DNA of 28,659 bases from Endotrypanum monterogeii (Eukaryota; Euglenozoa; Kinetoplastea; Trypanosomatida; Trypanosomatidae), in contig CM007336.1 in NCBI GenBank assembly GCA_000333855.2, forward strand, positions 226,305 to 254,963. The letters run 5' to 3'. A program made the translations under genes and the position numbers. Below the pieces are notes generated by a model. That model searched no databases. It was given only the letters and a program-made list of their open reading frames with translations, and was not told where the DNA came from. This document shows, piece by piece, positions 9,012 through 19,400 of this stretch; positions within the stretch are counted from its first letter, which is position 1, and every line of letters begins with the position of its first letter.

Positions 9012-10370
9012 TGCTCAAGTGCTACCTCTCACCCCCAGCTTGGGAATGCAAAAGCAGCCAGCTCGAACGAGCCTCTAAATGAAGGAAAGAAAAGGGGTCA
9101 AGGAACACGAGCAACCCCAGACGCTATGGGACGAGGTACCGCACTGGAAAAGGGAGAAGGACTCCAAAAGAAGGCTAAAAATTAAGTCTTCTAATATGTA
9201 TTGCAGCCCTTATATATATATATATATTTATTTATAGAGAGAGATTTATATAAGAAAGATCTAAATGGTGGGGTGCCAGGAGACTTCAGATGTCTCCCCC
9301 GGCCGGCCGATTGGTCGACAGTTTTCCGGCCGCAATTTATTCTCTCAACACACGCCGCAAGGGGGGGTGAGGGGGGAAGGAAGGAAGCCTTGTTGTGTGG
9401 TTGGCTCGTGGTTGATGTACGGGCGGCCAGGACGGACGAAAAACGACAATGAGAAACGCAGCAGAACGAGTAACGACGATAGATCGCTCAGCTCACTGAG
9501 ACGTTGGTGAGAGAGCAAAGAAATGATGCAAGCCAGAGAAGATAGTTGGATATTTTTAAAAGGCAGAGCACGCATGTGCACCCTCCTGTGTGCTAGAACG
9601 AAAGTGAACAACATCCTCATCACTCTGCCCCTTCCTCTCTTTTGATCCCAAAAGAGAATGAGATGCGGCGAAAGGACTGTGAGAGAGTGGGCAGATGAAC
9701 ACGTTAGCCTGCGAGCAGTGCTTCCCCTCCCCCTCCCACCGACCCTCCCATCGCCCACGCTCTTGGAGCGGCCGCAGCCTCTCCGGTGCAGTACGGCAAA
9801 CCCCAAGAACCACACAGTGAGGATGCGCGGTGTTATATATATATATACTGGTGTGTGTATATATTTTTTCTCCTCGGCCTGCTCGGCTCCCAGTGGATAT
9901 AGTAGTTGTGTAGAGAAAACGCCGCCCTCGAAAAAGTCGATCACTGAACCGCAAATAGTCATTCAGTGAAGTATGGAAGAGGGCACTCTATTTTGTGGGG
10001 GTGTGGGTGGGTGTGATGGCCAGCGATGTGTCTTGCCATTCCCCAATACAATGTTCGTCGTCCTCCTCATCTTTCTCCGCATCCCACGCACACGTCTACA
10101 TCGCACCTTCCGTCCATGGTGAGCACGTTCTCCCACGTAGAAAGCGAGACAAGCGAATGCGATGAGCAAAATAAAAGGGAGGAGGGGGTGCAAGCACTGA
10201 CAAACATACGTGAGCAGCGCATGTAGCAGCTAAGTGCTGCTCTCTTCAGCACCAACGACACGATAGGAAGGGATTCATCGTAAGGAGGACACAGTACCTG
10301 ACACGATCACTTCGACTGCCTTACTGCGCTGTTCTCCGAAGTCTTTCTTTTTTTTTTGCGTTGAGACGAA
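9012..10370. other. Spacer coiled-coil gene to LysM-like gene
   Basis: Longest spacer in the window. It holds (TA)n at 9211-9227 and near 9834-9846, and a G-tract cluster on the transcript strand at 9724-9756. A 205-codon open frame (9962-9345) runs through these repeats and is not credible. Confidence 0.65.
9075..9098 (-). promoter_or_regulatory. Candidate trans-splice acceptor for LysM-like protein
   Basis: Transcript-strand CCCCTTTTCTTTCCTTC followed by ATTTAG, AG at 9076-9075. This gives a 63-nt 5' UTR with no upstream ATG and supports the start at 9011. Confidence 0.65.
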
Positions 10371-13300
10371 TTAAACTCCTCGCCTCGCGGCGTGCTCAGC
10401 GGCGGTTCTTTGCAGTTTCCCAATTGCAGCCAACAGCTGGTCGTGTCGTCGAATATCACGCTCCAGCATCTCACGAGTGTCCCTAAGCTCTGCTGCCCTC
10501 GAGAGAGGGGAAGACGTGTGAAGGGGGGCGGAGACAGGCTGATACGGCATGGGTGCCCCGGACGCAGGGGTGGGCAGGTACGAAGCCCCAATACGGCGTT
10601 GGGACTCTACAGTCGCATCAGGTTGCCCCAGGTATATGCCACGAGCTGCGTGCCCGTGGTCCTGTGCGATACCATCCCTCCCAGCGTTTCCCCGTGCCAT
10701 GGTGCCGCCCGCATCTAGAAACGGAGGGCCACCGAGACCTGTGGTAGTCGTGGGAGTGGTGCAATCGATACCGACTCTAGATGGAAAAACTCTGCCTGGC
10801 GGGGGTGACGAGGTCCCAGCCTCATCGAGTGACGCACCACGCAAATCATGGTGTGGGCTCAGCTGCTGGTACCCAGGCAAGCCCACGAACAAAGCGGGCT
10901 TCGCTGCCAAGGGACTCCAAGAAGGTGTCCAAGGCCTGGAGAACCTCGCTGGTGGCAACGAAGCGAAGTCAGCTGACTGCGCTGACCTTTGCACAAATGA
11001 CGACGGCGACAGCGGCAACGGCGCTGGTGGTGTAAGAGATGTTTCGTTGTAGTGTGGTGCCCTGATCAACGGCGTAGTGGAAGTGAGTATCGAGCGCGGG
11101 GGGGCGTACGGATGGCACAGCTGGTCGACAGCGGTGGTTGTGGTGCTTGGGAGATGCTCTGTCACCTGTCCAACCCTGGGCAGAGGTGTTGAGGGGTCAC
11201 TCGGTATCCGTGACCAAGACGCCCTCCTCTGCTGGCCATTGTCGAGGAGGTTGGTTTCTGAAGCCGAGCCAACCCCTGCCCGTCCACTGCACCCACCCTC
11301 AGCCACAGAGCACACCTCCTCATCTAATCGATTGGATGTATTCACGCCTGTCAGCAGCTCTGCCCGACGTGGTATGGGTGCGGCTCCCAGCTTAAGGGAG
11401 GCTTGACCTCCTGCATCCACTGAAGGTCGTGGAGGCAAGGGTGCGATGGAAGCATCGCTCGCCAATGTCACCTCTTCGTGCATCTGCTGATCCAATTGTC
11501 GTCGTTGCTGCATGAGGTCGAGACAGCGTTGTCGCCATGTGTCAGCCTCAGAGCGCAGTGCCTCGATGCACTCCAGAGATTCGTGCCCCAGCGTCGCCGC
11601 GGCAGTCTCAGGGACAGGACCACCACCAGGGCTGCAGACATCATCCTTGTTGCGCATGATTCCATTGTGGAGGGAGGAGGCAGCAGCAGCCGGTGGTGCC
11701 GCCGTGGCATCTGAGGTACTTGCAGCTTTGGTCCCATCCAGGACACCTGAGGCACTCTCGGGCGGTGCTGCGCCACCCTGTAAGGAAATGTGCGAGTTGC
11801 CCGCTGCATCGTCCTCCCATGGGAGCGCGTGGTGCCGCTGGACACGATGATGCCGGAAACTATCTTGCTCCGAGCTAATGCACTCGATCATCTCATGGAT
11901 GTCAGCGAGATCGGAATCCCGACGCATCCTTTCATCGGTGTATCGGGCCAGCAGATCGTAGTAGCGCCTCTGCCACATCACCGCCTTTTTTTTTTTCGAC
12001 GACGAGTCCCGCGATTCCCCCAGCAGGCGCGACGCGGCCGCCGGGGACAAGGAGCTGGGAAGAGAAGCAAGGTGTGCCATATCAGCGAGAGCATTGCGAA
12101 CGTGTCGATGTCGCCCCCACTCGCTAGGCAAACAGCGTGAGCCATAGCGGTGCATCGACACTGGGGCCGCGCGGGATGCCAATTGTGCACCATCACGCCC
12201 ACCTACTGACGACGTGGTGTTGATATCGGTGTCATGCCTCCCGTGATGGCGGTGCCCCCTCGAGCGAGTACGGGTCCGGTGGCGATCGGCAATGTCTCGA
12301 CGGCATTTCTTCTTGAGCCTGCGAAGAACATCAGCGGCGGCATCGCAGTGGTGGGTGTGGGTGTGGGTGTGGGTGTGGCCGGGCAAGCTCCACTCTATTG
12401 TCCTCTCTGGAGCCGAGCGCGCTCGCCGCCTGACACGACCGTGTTGTGATCCCCTTTGGGGTCCGTGTCTCGAGACACCTCTGGAGGACACGCCACCCAG
12501 CGCACCTCGTGAATACGGAGAGAAAGACGCGCGGCGCACGGGAGAGTCCGAGATGGTGCTTGGTGGGCTGGTGTTCGGAAGGCTGTTAGTAGCGGCAGAG
12601 ACGGTGGTAGAAACCGAGGAGGTGAGCGATGAGGCCATGGGCGAAGTGCGATGGCGTGCGTTACGAAATGCGAAGGAGTCGCACGATCGAGATGGACAAG
12701 ACATCGCCAATACTCGTCCCCTCCCCTTTGTTGCCTTCGGGGTTGCGGGGGCTGCCGATCTCGCTGACTCCCCATCACGCCCCTCGTCGGGACGTCGACG
12801 GCTTTTGGAGATCGGAGGCTGGTGTATGTGATCATGAGAACGCACTGCCTGCTCAGCTGAGGCAGGAGCCCTCTCTTCACCACTGGTGGCAAGACGCCCC
12901 TTAATCATTGGCACTGCAAAAGAAGTGTTTCGTTGCGCGGGAACATCGCTTATCACAGAGTCATCCCTTGCTACTGCGTGTACAGTGAATGAGGACTCCA
13001 TCTCGAGGACGCGCCTCTGCAGCTGCCGGGTCATGCAGCGAGACTCAGCGAGGTGGCGCACAAGCTCGGCGACGTCGCGAAGACCAATGCGAGAAGCGCT
13101 ACCGGAGGCGTTGGATTGAACCGAGAGGACGGTGGATTCGGCTGGTAGAGGAGGGGACCTAGAAAAAAGAGCCGGAGGCGATGCAGGCACGCCGCTATGG
13201 TTTGAGGTGCCCAGAGCACGCAGCCCCGCCGAGGGGTGGGTGTTCGGTGCTGTAAGGGCATCATCAGGGTGTGGTGGTCGCATCCAATCCTTGTGCTGCT

Positions 13301-13391
13301 CACATCCTGGCACAATCACACCGATAGACGACCCCTGAGGTGGCTGACACGACGGTGGTGGTGGTCTCCTGCTGCTTAACCGCTGCTGCAT
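10371..13391 (-). CDS. Hypothetical coiled-coil and disorder-rich protein
   Basis: A 1006-residue protein I do not recognise. It contains four helical islands in a Ser/Pro/Ala/Arg-rich background: about 100-138 (VAELVRHLAESRCMTRQLQ, heptad-like), about 464-510 (basic KKKK followed by MWQRRYYDLLARYTDERMRR), about 600-643 (LRSEADTWRQRCLDLMQQRR) and the C-terminus 966-1006 (LRDTREMLERDIRRHDQLLA). These look like short coiled coils and suggest a scaffold or cytoskeleton-associated protein, but this is only inference. A Thr-His repeat (about 338-347) is encoded by a hexanucleotide repeat. The start is MQQRLSS, the first ATG after acceptor AGs at 13410 and 13398; six further in-frame codons upstream begin only with GTG. 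The 5' UTR would be very short, 6 or 18 nt. Continuous frame over 3 kb, base composition like its neighbours and correct splice signals make it a real gene. Confidence 0.88.
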   Translation of the reverse strand: MQQRLSSRRPPPPSCQPPQGSSIGVIVPGCEQHKDWMRPPHPDDALTAPNTHPSAGLRALGTSNHSGVPASPPALFSRSPPLPAESTVLSVQSNASGSASRIGLRDVAELVRHLAESRCMTRQLQRRVLEMESSFTVHAVARDDSVISDVPAQRNTSFAVPMIKGRLATSGEERAPASAEQAVRSHDHIHQPPISKSRRRPDEGRDGESARSAAPATPKATKGRGRVLAMSCPSRSCDSFAFRNARHRTSPMASSLTSSVSTTVSAATNSLPNTSPPSTISDSPVRRASFSPYSRGALGGVSSRGVSRHGPQRGSQHGRVRRRARSAPERTIEWSLPGHTHTHTHTHHCDAAADVLRRLKKKCRRDIADRHRTRTRSRGHRHHGRHDTDINTTSSVGGRDGAQLASRAAPVSMHRYGSRCLPSEWGRHRHVRNALADMAHLASLPSSLSPAAASRLLGESRDSSSKKKKAVMWQRRYYDLLARYTDERMRRDSDLADIHEMIECISSEQDSFRHHRVQRHHALPWEDDAAGNSHISLQGGAAPPESASGVLDGTKAASTSDATAAPPAAAASSLHNGIMRNKDDVCSPGGGPVPETAAATLGHESLECIEALRSEADTWRQRCLDLMQQRRQLDQQMHEEVTLASDASIAPLPPRPSVDAGGQASLKLGAAPIPRRAELLTGVNTSNRLDEEVCSVAEGGCSGRAGVGSASETNLLDNGQQRRASWSRIPSDPSTPLPRVGQVTEHLPSTTTTAVDQLCHPYAPPRSILTSTTPLIRAPHYNETSLTPPAPLPLSPSSFVQRSAQSADFASLPPARFSRPWTPSWSPLAAKPALFVGLPGYQQLSPHHDLRGASLDEAGTSSPPPGRVFPSRVGIDCTTPTTTTGLGGPPFLDAGGTMARGNAGRDGIAQDHGHAARGIYLGQPDATVESQRRIGASYLPTPASGAPMPYQPVSAPLHTSSPLSRAAELRDTREMLERDIRRHDQLLAAIGKLQRTAAEHAARRGV
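12351..12378. repeat. GTGGGT hexanucleotide repeat inside a CDS
   Basis: More than four GTGGGT units on the plus strand, coding Thr-His repeats in the coiled-coil protein. The plus strand has four GGG runs with TGT loops. Confidence 0.93.
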
Positions 13392-14086
13392 AATGGACTG
13401 AAGGAGCACCTACCAAAAAAAGAAAGGGAAGGGAGAGGGCGGAAAGAAGTTGCGGTGGGTACTGCCCATCAAGTGGTGCACATATGCAAAAAGGGGGGAA
13501 GAAACCCTCGACAACATAACACAGAGACACAAAAACATCTCTTTTGCACATACACAGTGAGAGAGAAGCGGGATGGCACGGAAAGTCGAGCCAACCGCAA
13601 CGACTGGCGAAGATATGATCGGTGAAAAAAAAAACGATCGGGAGGGGAGGGGCACGCGTGCGCTCACGCTGTCACGTTTGTAATACCAGCTATGAAGCTA
13701 GGCTTCATCCGTAAAAAAGACCAGGCTCAACCAAAGTCAGTTCACGTTAATGCTGGTAGGGGGGGAGGGGAGGGAGGGGAGGACACAGAAATGAAGCTGT
13801 CCTTGAGGCCTTGTTTAGTCTGTTTTCGTTTGCTTGCATGAATGGGTCGCTTGTCTGTCACTACTAAGAGTGACGCAAGCATATACAGTAGGAGAGCAGA
13901 GGAGGGGGAAAAAAACCACTTTGGGGACATTACTGAGATGCGTGAATGTGCCCAAAGTCCTTCTCATGTAACATTGTGTTTTTTTTTTGGGGGGGGGGGG
14001 GGGAGGGGGTAGGCGATAGGCGACAGGAGCCACTGTACCTCACCCCCGCGTTCTACAGCCCGCGAGAACAGGAGCGTGAGTTGTGC
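13392..14086. other. Spacer LRR gene to coiled-coil gene
   Basis: Putative 3' UTR of the LRR gene, dominated by a T10/G15 homopolymer junction (13979-14009), other short homopolymers and the polypyrimidine tract of the next gene. No gene seen. Confidence 0.7.
13410..13450 (-). promoter_or_regulatory. Candidate trans-splice acceptor for coiled-coil protein
   Basis: A long transcript-strand C/T tract ends in TTTTTTTGGTAG (AG 13411-13410). A second AG at 13399-13398 follows. The 5' UTR is 18 or 6 nt, so the first ATG is at 13391. Confidence 0.7.
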
Positions 14087-15661
14087 TCAGGGCGTGAGAA
14101 GGTCGGATGAGACATTGCACACAAACTGACGCAAAAGTCTCACCACCTCCTCTGTGGACCACTGTCGCTCAGCCAGAGGGAAGTCAGGTGCCTGATGAGC
14201 AGGTGAGCAAGAATCAAATGCCTCAGCAGGTTTGGCTACCGCTGCCCTCGACGACTCCGTCGTCTCGTCAACGATTTGTTCGAGTGTGCGCTGAAGTCTA
14301 AGCGCAAGTACCTGATGTACGCTGGTGCGTGCAATGAAGTCAGACGACATGAAAGGCGGAAAACTGCCACCACCGCCGCAGTCACTGCTGCTCCTGCTGG
14401 TGCCCTGATTGACGCGCAGCTTCGCCTCTACATACCTCAGCAGCGCATCTGGTAAGCCATTGTCACGAAGGTCCAACTCGAGAAGCAAATTATTAAGGCA
14501 CAGTGCTGTGATGAGAGGAAATGAGGTCACCGCTTCATGCGCACCGATGTGCCGGCAGCTATCCCAGGATAGCATGCCGTTGGGGAGTGCCGCAACAGGA
14601 TGCAGCTCCTTGCTCGCACAATCACCCTTACCCAGCCCAGGGAAAAGAAAATAGATGCCCAACAGGTTCTCGGAGAGGTCAAGTCGTCGGAGTGGCTGTG
14701 TCGCTAAGCCCGATGTCGCTGGTGCACCACCACTCGACCCCACGCGTGTACACGGTGACCCCACAGACCGAGAGACAATCAGCTCAGCAAGGGCGGCTAT
14801 TGCGGGGCCGCCGCGGCGGCCACTGACGTAGTTACGGTGCAAGCTCAGCACCTCCAGGGATGGATGAAGCTGCAGAGCGGCGCAGAGTGAAGCGAAGCCG
14901 CCTTCGTGCACACCAAGACGGTTGCACGACAGGTTAAGGGAATGCAGCTGTGGGCATGACATGGTGAGTGGCGCCAGCGGCCCGCCGTCAGTGAGGCCAG
15001 CACCTCTAAGGTCCAGCGACCGAAGCGCACTTGTGGCGCATACTACAGGGAAAGGGCGAGAGGACAACGAAGGTGCAGTAAGGGTCGACAAACCCAGCGA
15101 GTGTGCGCAGCCGTTTGCGGATCCTCCACATTTCTCCATCGACGCTGAATTCATGGAAGCAGTGGCCACCTGTCGGCTCAACCAACGCAACCCAGCGTCG
15201 CCGAGAGTGGTGTCGCAGAGAGAGAGTGCATGCAGCGGCACGCCGGCCACAACACTTTGCAGAGTTGCCACCCACCCAGACAACGGTAACGAAAGACCAC
15301 CGAGGTCCAGCGATACTCCCGCCACACATGTACCTCCTAGGTCAACACCTTCACCACGCACCTCCGTCGGCGGTGGCATCTTTGTCGCTTTCCCAGTGCC
15401 ATCTACGCCACGACGCCCATCATGTCTGGCCGTCTTGGCAACACGAGTGCCGTCACCCTCCGAAGAAATGTTATCGTGGCTCCCTAGGCGTGGCACCGCC
15501 TGTAAGACACGAGCTAGCACCACAGGATGCATCGTCACCCCTTCTTCCGTGCAACAAGCCCCGTACAAAGAAAGCCACGGCCGCAGCCATTGAGCTCTAG
15601 ACGCTGCCGCATCGTCCTCTACACCAACCGCGCGCAGTGAGGATATCGAGGGTAACTCCAT
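14087..15661 (-). CDS. Leucine-rich repeat protein (ribonuclease-inhibitor-like repeats)
   Basis: The 524-residue protein contains irregular LRRs of the LxxLxLxxNxL type: HALSLCDTTLGDAGLRWL (about 155-172), LRSLDLRGAGLTDGG and LHSLNLSCNRLG (about 211-248), LEVLSLHRNYVSG (about 263-275), LRRLDLSENLLG (about 321-332) and LLELDLRDNGLPDALLRYV (about 391-409). The repeats are separated by Ser/Gly/Thr-rich inserts. LRRs of this kind are protein-interaction surfaces. The C-terminal 90 residues are mainly helical and show no known domain. No signal peptide or transmembrane segment is seen. The start MELPSISSLRAVG is the first ATG after the acceptor at 15735; the open frame upstream begins only with GTG and reads through low-complexity UTR. 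Partner and pathway unknown. Confidence 0.9.
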   Translation of the reverse strand: MELPSISSLRAVGVEDDAAASRAQWLRPWLSLYGACCTEEGVTMHPVVLARVLQAVPRLGSHDNISSEGDGTRVAKTARHDGRRGVDGTGKATKMPPPTEVRGEGVDLGGTCVAGVSLDLGGLSLPLSGWVATLQSVVAGVPLHALSLCDTTLGDAGLRWLSRQVATASMNSASMEKCGGSANGCAHSLGLSTLTAPSLSSRPFPVVCATSALRSLDLRGAGLTDGGPLAPLTMSCPQLHSLNLSCNRLGVHEGGFASLCAALQLHPSLEVLSLHRNYVSGRRGGPAIAALAELIVSRSVGSPCTRVGSSGGAPATSGLATQPLRRLDLSENLLGIYFLFPGLGKGDCASKELHPVAALPNGMLSWDSCRHIGAHEAVTSFPLITALCLNNLLLELDLRDNGLPDALLRYVEAKLRVNQGTSRSSSDCGGGGSFPPFMSSDFIARTSVHQVLALRLQRTLEQIVDETTESSRAAVAKPAEAFDSCSPAHQAPDFPLAERQWSTEEVVRLLRQFVCNVSSDLLTP

Positions 15662-15734
15662 GTCTTTGCCCGCTATGTATATGTAGGTATATGTATGAAA
15701 ACAATGTGTGGCCAGTTCAGGTAATGTGATGATA

Positions 15735-15808
15735 CTATGCACGCGCGTAGACCCACAATGTGCCAGAGGAAGGGGAGGAAGGCAGAGAGGATGAGCAAGA
15801 AGCCCCCG
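15735..15808 (-). promoter_or_regulatory. Candidate trans-splice acceptor for LRR protein
   Basis: Transcript-strand CTTCTTGCTCATCCTCTC and CCTTCCTCCCCTTCCTCT tracts (15808-15764) are followed by the first AG at 15736-15735. The 73-nt 5' UTR has no ATG before 15661. Confidence 0.65.
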
Positions 15809-15973
15809 GCGATTACCACCACCTACTCAACCACCCCCAGCGCATGGGCACGGTGGGCAGACACAGTATCAGTTACAGTCAAAAAAAAAAAGGGGAAAAG
15901 GGAATCGTGAAGACGACAAGATACAAAACTGATAAGTGCGTGCATTCAAAAAGAGGGTTCATTGTTTTTCTAT

Positions 15974-16106
15974 GTGCGCGTGTGTGTGTGTGTGTGTGTG
16001 TGTCGTGATCCTCTGAGTCCCCTGAAAGGGGGGTCTTGAACACTTCGGTATGATGCGATTTTACCGTACCTGGCACTGCGCACACACACACACACACACA
16101 CGCACA
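15974..16106. repeat. Inverted (GT)n / (CA)n pair
   Basis: Alternating GT/GC tract 15974-16003 and CA tract 16079-16106 are complementary over about 24 bases and separated by about 75 bases. A 5-bp stem (16019-16031) and a CGGTA/TACCG stem (16046-16066) lie between them. Confidence 0.85.
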
Positions 16107-16481
16107 TCTCCCTCCCACCTTCAAATCAAAGTATAAAAGGGGAGACTGCACCACCAAGAATAAATCGGAGAGCACCACGAGGCAGACGTAATCCTTTCAC
16201 TTATTTAGGGGGTGGCCGCTCGTGGCTGCCAGGGAACATCACTCCTTTTTTTTTCTCAACGAGCATTGCACCGAGGCTGCTTAATTCACCAAGTGCCCCT
16301 GTAGCGTTCAGCCGTGGAAGCCGGCCAATAAAGATACAACCACATGTACACATACGCACAGAGAAGCACTTCACAGCACCTCCTGTCAGCAATGCCCCTC
16401 TCCTCCCCCCCCCTTCTTGACAGCTGTTGCTGCTACACACCTCTTTTGGGGACAGGGGGGGTGGGGGGGTGGGGGGGGCAA

Positions 16482-19400
16482 CTACGCACTAGGAAGCGGC
16501 GCCTCGCACATCTCGCAGATTATCATACCAGGCGCATTAAGGAATGTGCATACACTGCAGGAGACACCCTGCACCTTTGTGGAGCTCGTGACGCCTGCGA
16601 CAGGCAACCTCACAGCAGAGGATGCAGCCGGCACGAACCCACTGTGATTACCCTGAAGCCGCGTCTCTCGGAAAGCCACCGTGTGCTCCTGAGCTGCCGG
16701 TGCGACGGAAGCACCACCGCACTGCAGGAGCTCCATCGGAATTGTCTCCCACTCCTCGTCGATTGCGGCTGTCTTGGCGCAAACCGGTGCAATAACATCG
16801 ACGGACTGCACTGAGAGCGTCTCGCCGTCGTGGATGCCCAACTCATGAAGTGTGGCATCATCGAGATGTACATCCTCCGCTGTCTCCGCGGACTGTGGCA
16901 GGGGTGAGCGCCGCTTCAAAGGCTTATTCTTCCCACGCCCAATTTGCAACACACTTGCCGGCACCAAGTATCCATGCCTCTCACGCAGGTGCACACTTAT
17001 GTAGTCTTTAAGCTGCGCGAGCGTTGTGTAATAGTGAATACCTGCAGGGATACTGTCGGTGGTGGCATTATTCGTGTTGTCGCTGTCCCCAACCCTCCCC
17101 GCGGTGTTGCCGTTGGTGAGTTGTACAGCGGACGAGGTCAGGATGCTCGTCGCGTCGTAGTAATTTTTTCGGCTCTTCCTCACGTGTATATTCAGCCGCA
17201 ATGACCCGTTCACGAACGACTCTGAGTGGGTATCGAAGCTCGACAGCACAACTCCGCAGCACTCTTCACATGTCGTGGGCCGCAACTGTCGCGTGCCGTT
17301 GTGAAAACACACCTGAATAACGGCGTCCGCGACGGGAACAGGCTGCGCACGAGCCTTGGCCACGGGCACCGCAGCGGGCAACAGTGGCGCAGAAATACTC
17401 TTACCATCAGCTGTCGAAGAGACGGACGGCTCCGCTGGTTTTCCCATCACCCCACTCGTGGATCTGACATTGGTCGCCTCGGCGTCCACATCCGTCGCCT
17501 CCGGGCAAGGCTTGACGCCTCTCCCTCCCGTCCCAGGAGGAAGTGCACCCGCACGGTGGCCGGTCGACAATGATGCACGGTCAAGCATGTCCGGCTCGCC
17601 ATATTGGGCCAGCAGGGTAGAAAACTCGTCCATGGGTACGATGATCATGGGCGGCAGCCAACACCGAGTACACGACTCCGCCGTCGTGAAACCGGTCGAC
17701 GGCGGCGTTGCGGACGAGGCAGCGCACCGCTCCATATGCACGCCATTCCAAAGCATGTCGGCGCGCTTCGCCCGCGCCCCTTGCCAGAAGCCATCAGATG
17801 GGTTCAACCACGACAGGTCCAGCAAAACTTTTCCGTGGACACACCTGAATTTTTTGAAGGAGATACGTGGTAAGGCAAGCAGGGGCTGGTCATCTGACTC
17901 TCCACCACTGCCGTTGGCGCCGGAGTTTCCATCGTCGCTCTGCATCGCTGCGTACCACTGTGCTACCCACCACGTCGGCACACAGCCATATGCCACAGTG
18001 TAGTCGGGAAGTGTTTGAGCTGACATGCTCTGCAGAGCCTCCTCTGCGTAATATAAGCGACCCTCCAGAGTTTGCGGATCGGGCGCTACCGTTGCTGCTT
18101 CTGGCGATGATAACTCTGAGGGGAGAGAGGAATTACCCGTTGCACCCGCTCCTTTACCACGACCACGACCGGCCCTGCCGCGCCGCATCGTCACGCGTGC
18201 GCTCCAGGCATCGTCGTGCTGCTGCTTTTTCTCCAATGTTGTGCGCAGCCTCTGCACCTCGCTCAGCTGATGTGCCACTCGTTGTTGGTGTTCATCGGTC
18301 CACCTCTTCACATACTCCCGGTAATCGCGTTCGCCGTGCTGCCGAAAGAAGATTCTATTCGGATGCTGCGTGGCGAGCAGCTGCTCCTCACTCTCCACCC
18401 CGCTTGCGAGCATCATCTGTGTAACACCGGCAGCGGAGGTCATCGCTCCAGCAAGCCATAGCGACGGGTAGCGCTTCTGCTCCTCCATCCTCTTCATGCG
18501 CTGATGTTGGCGCGACGTGAGATACTGTGCGCTTGAGCGCGTGCACTGGTGGCACGTCATACCCGCCGCCGATAGAGGGATTCGCGGAAGGAGCAACTGT
18601 TCAATGCTGCTCTCGCAAACACTCAAATGTGGACTCGTGGGGCGAAGAAAACCAGCGCGACGCTCCATCGTGAAGATCTCCACAAATCGCCGCACCCAGT
18701 AACGTCGTACGGACTCGGGGATGGCCATGACAGGCACGCCAGGGCGCAGTGCCCCGTGTGGGCACAATAACTGTTTCGATACATCCAAGTCACCGCCACC
18801 GAGGGCAAAGGTGCTCAGGCGGACAAGCTCGCCTGACCTCATGAAAGACACTGACACTGTCTCTGGCACCTTGGGCGATTCTATGGAGGGTCCGGGCGAG
18901 GCAGCAGAGGTTGCCACCCCCGTCTTCGAAGACGTTACAGCTGAGAACGACGCCGACGTCACACGCGCCTCGCGCATCACCAAGACACCTGTATAACCCT
19001 CGGTCTGCTGCACGCTGCCCCAGCACAGCTGACTTGTGTAGAACGAAGCCCATGCCCCAACAACGGTCCGACTAACGAGCACGAGCTTCTGCTGATCCTC
19101 CTCCTGACCCTCTCTGTTCGCACGATCCTGCACACCCGTCGTGCCTGAAGTTGTCATGGCAGCGACAGGCTCTGCACCACCGCCGCCCTCGCTTGCCGCC
19201 TTGCCTGCAGCTTCTCTCCGCCGCTCGGACTCCTCCCACGCCTGTGTGAGGCACATCTCCGCCTCCTCGTCCTCGCCACTGCGCAGGGCAAGCGCCTGCA
19301 CACCGGCGGCCATGGCAACGACACACACAGGGCAGAGATTCGCGTCTGTCAATGAGTAACCCAACCGAGCATCACCAGAGAGCGAGTCGCCTAAGCGGCC

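Larger units (their letters stand above)
15662..16481. other. Spacer USP48-like gene to LRR gene
   Basis: Contains a C/G-tract pair just after the deubiquitinase stop (16405-16478), a (GT)n/(CA)n inverted pair (15974-16106) and the LRR gene's splice signal. No gene seen. Confidence 0.7.

Noticed and set aside
9345..9962. 205-codon minus-strand open frame in the longest spacer
   Set aside because: Crosses TA and polypyrimidine repeats, gives an unstructured Arg/Ser/Leu mixture and does not fit a splice acceptor upstream.
15974..16106. Degenerate retroposon (SIDER-like) or snoRNA in the GT/CA-flanked segment
   Set aside because: I could not identify the conserved retroposon signature, a poly(A) tail with target duplication, or C/D or H/ACA boxes, so only the hairpin is reported.
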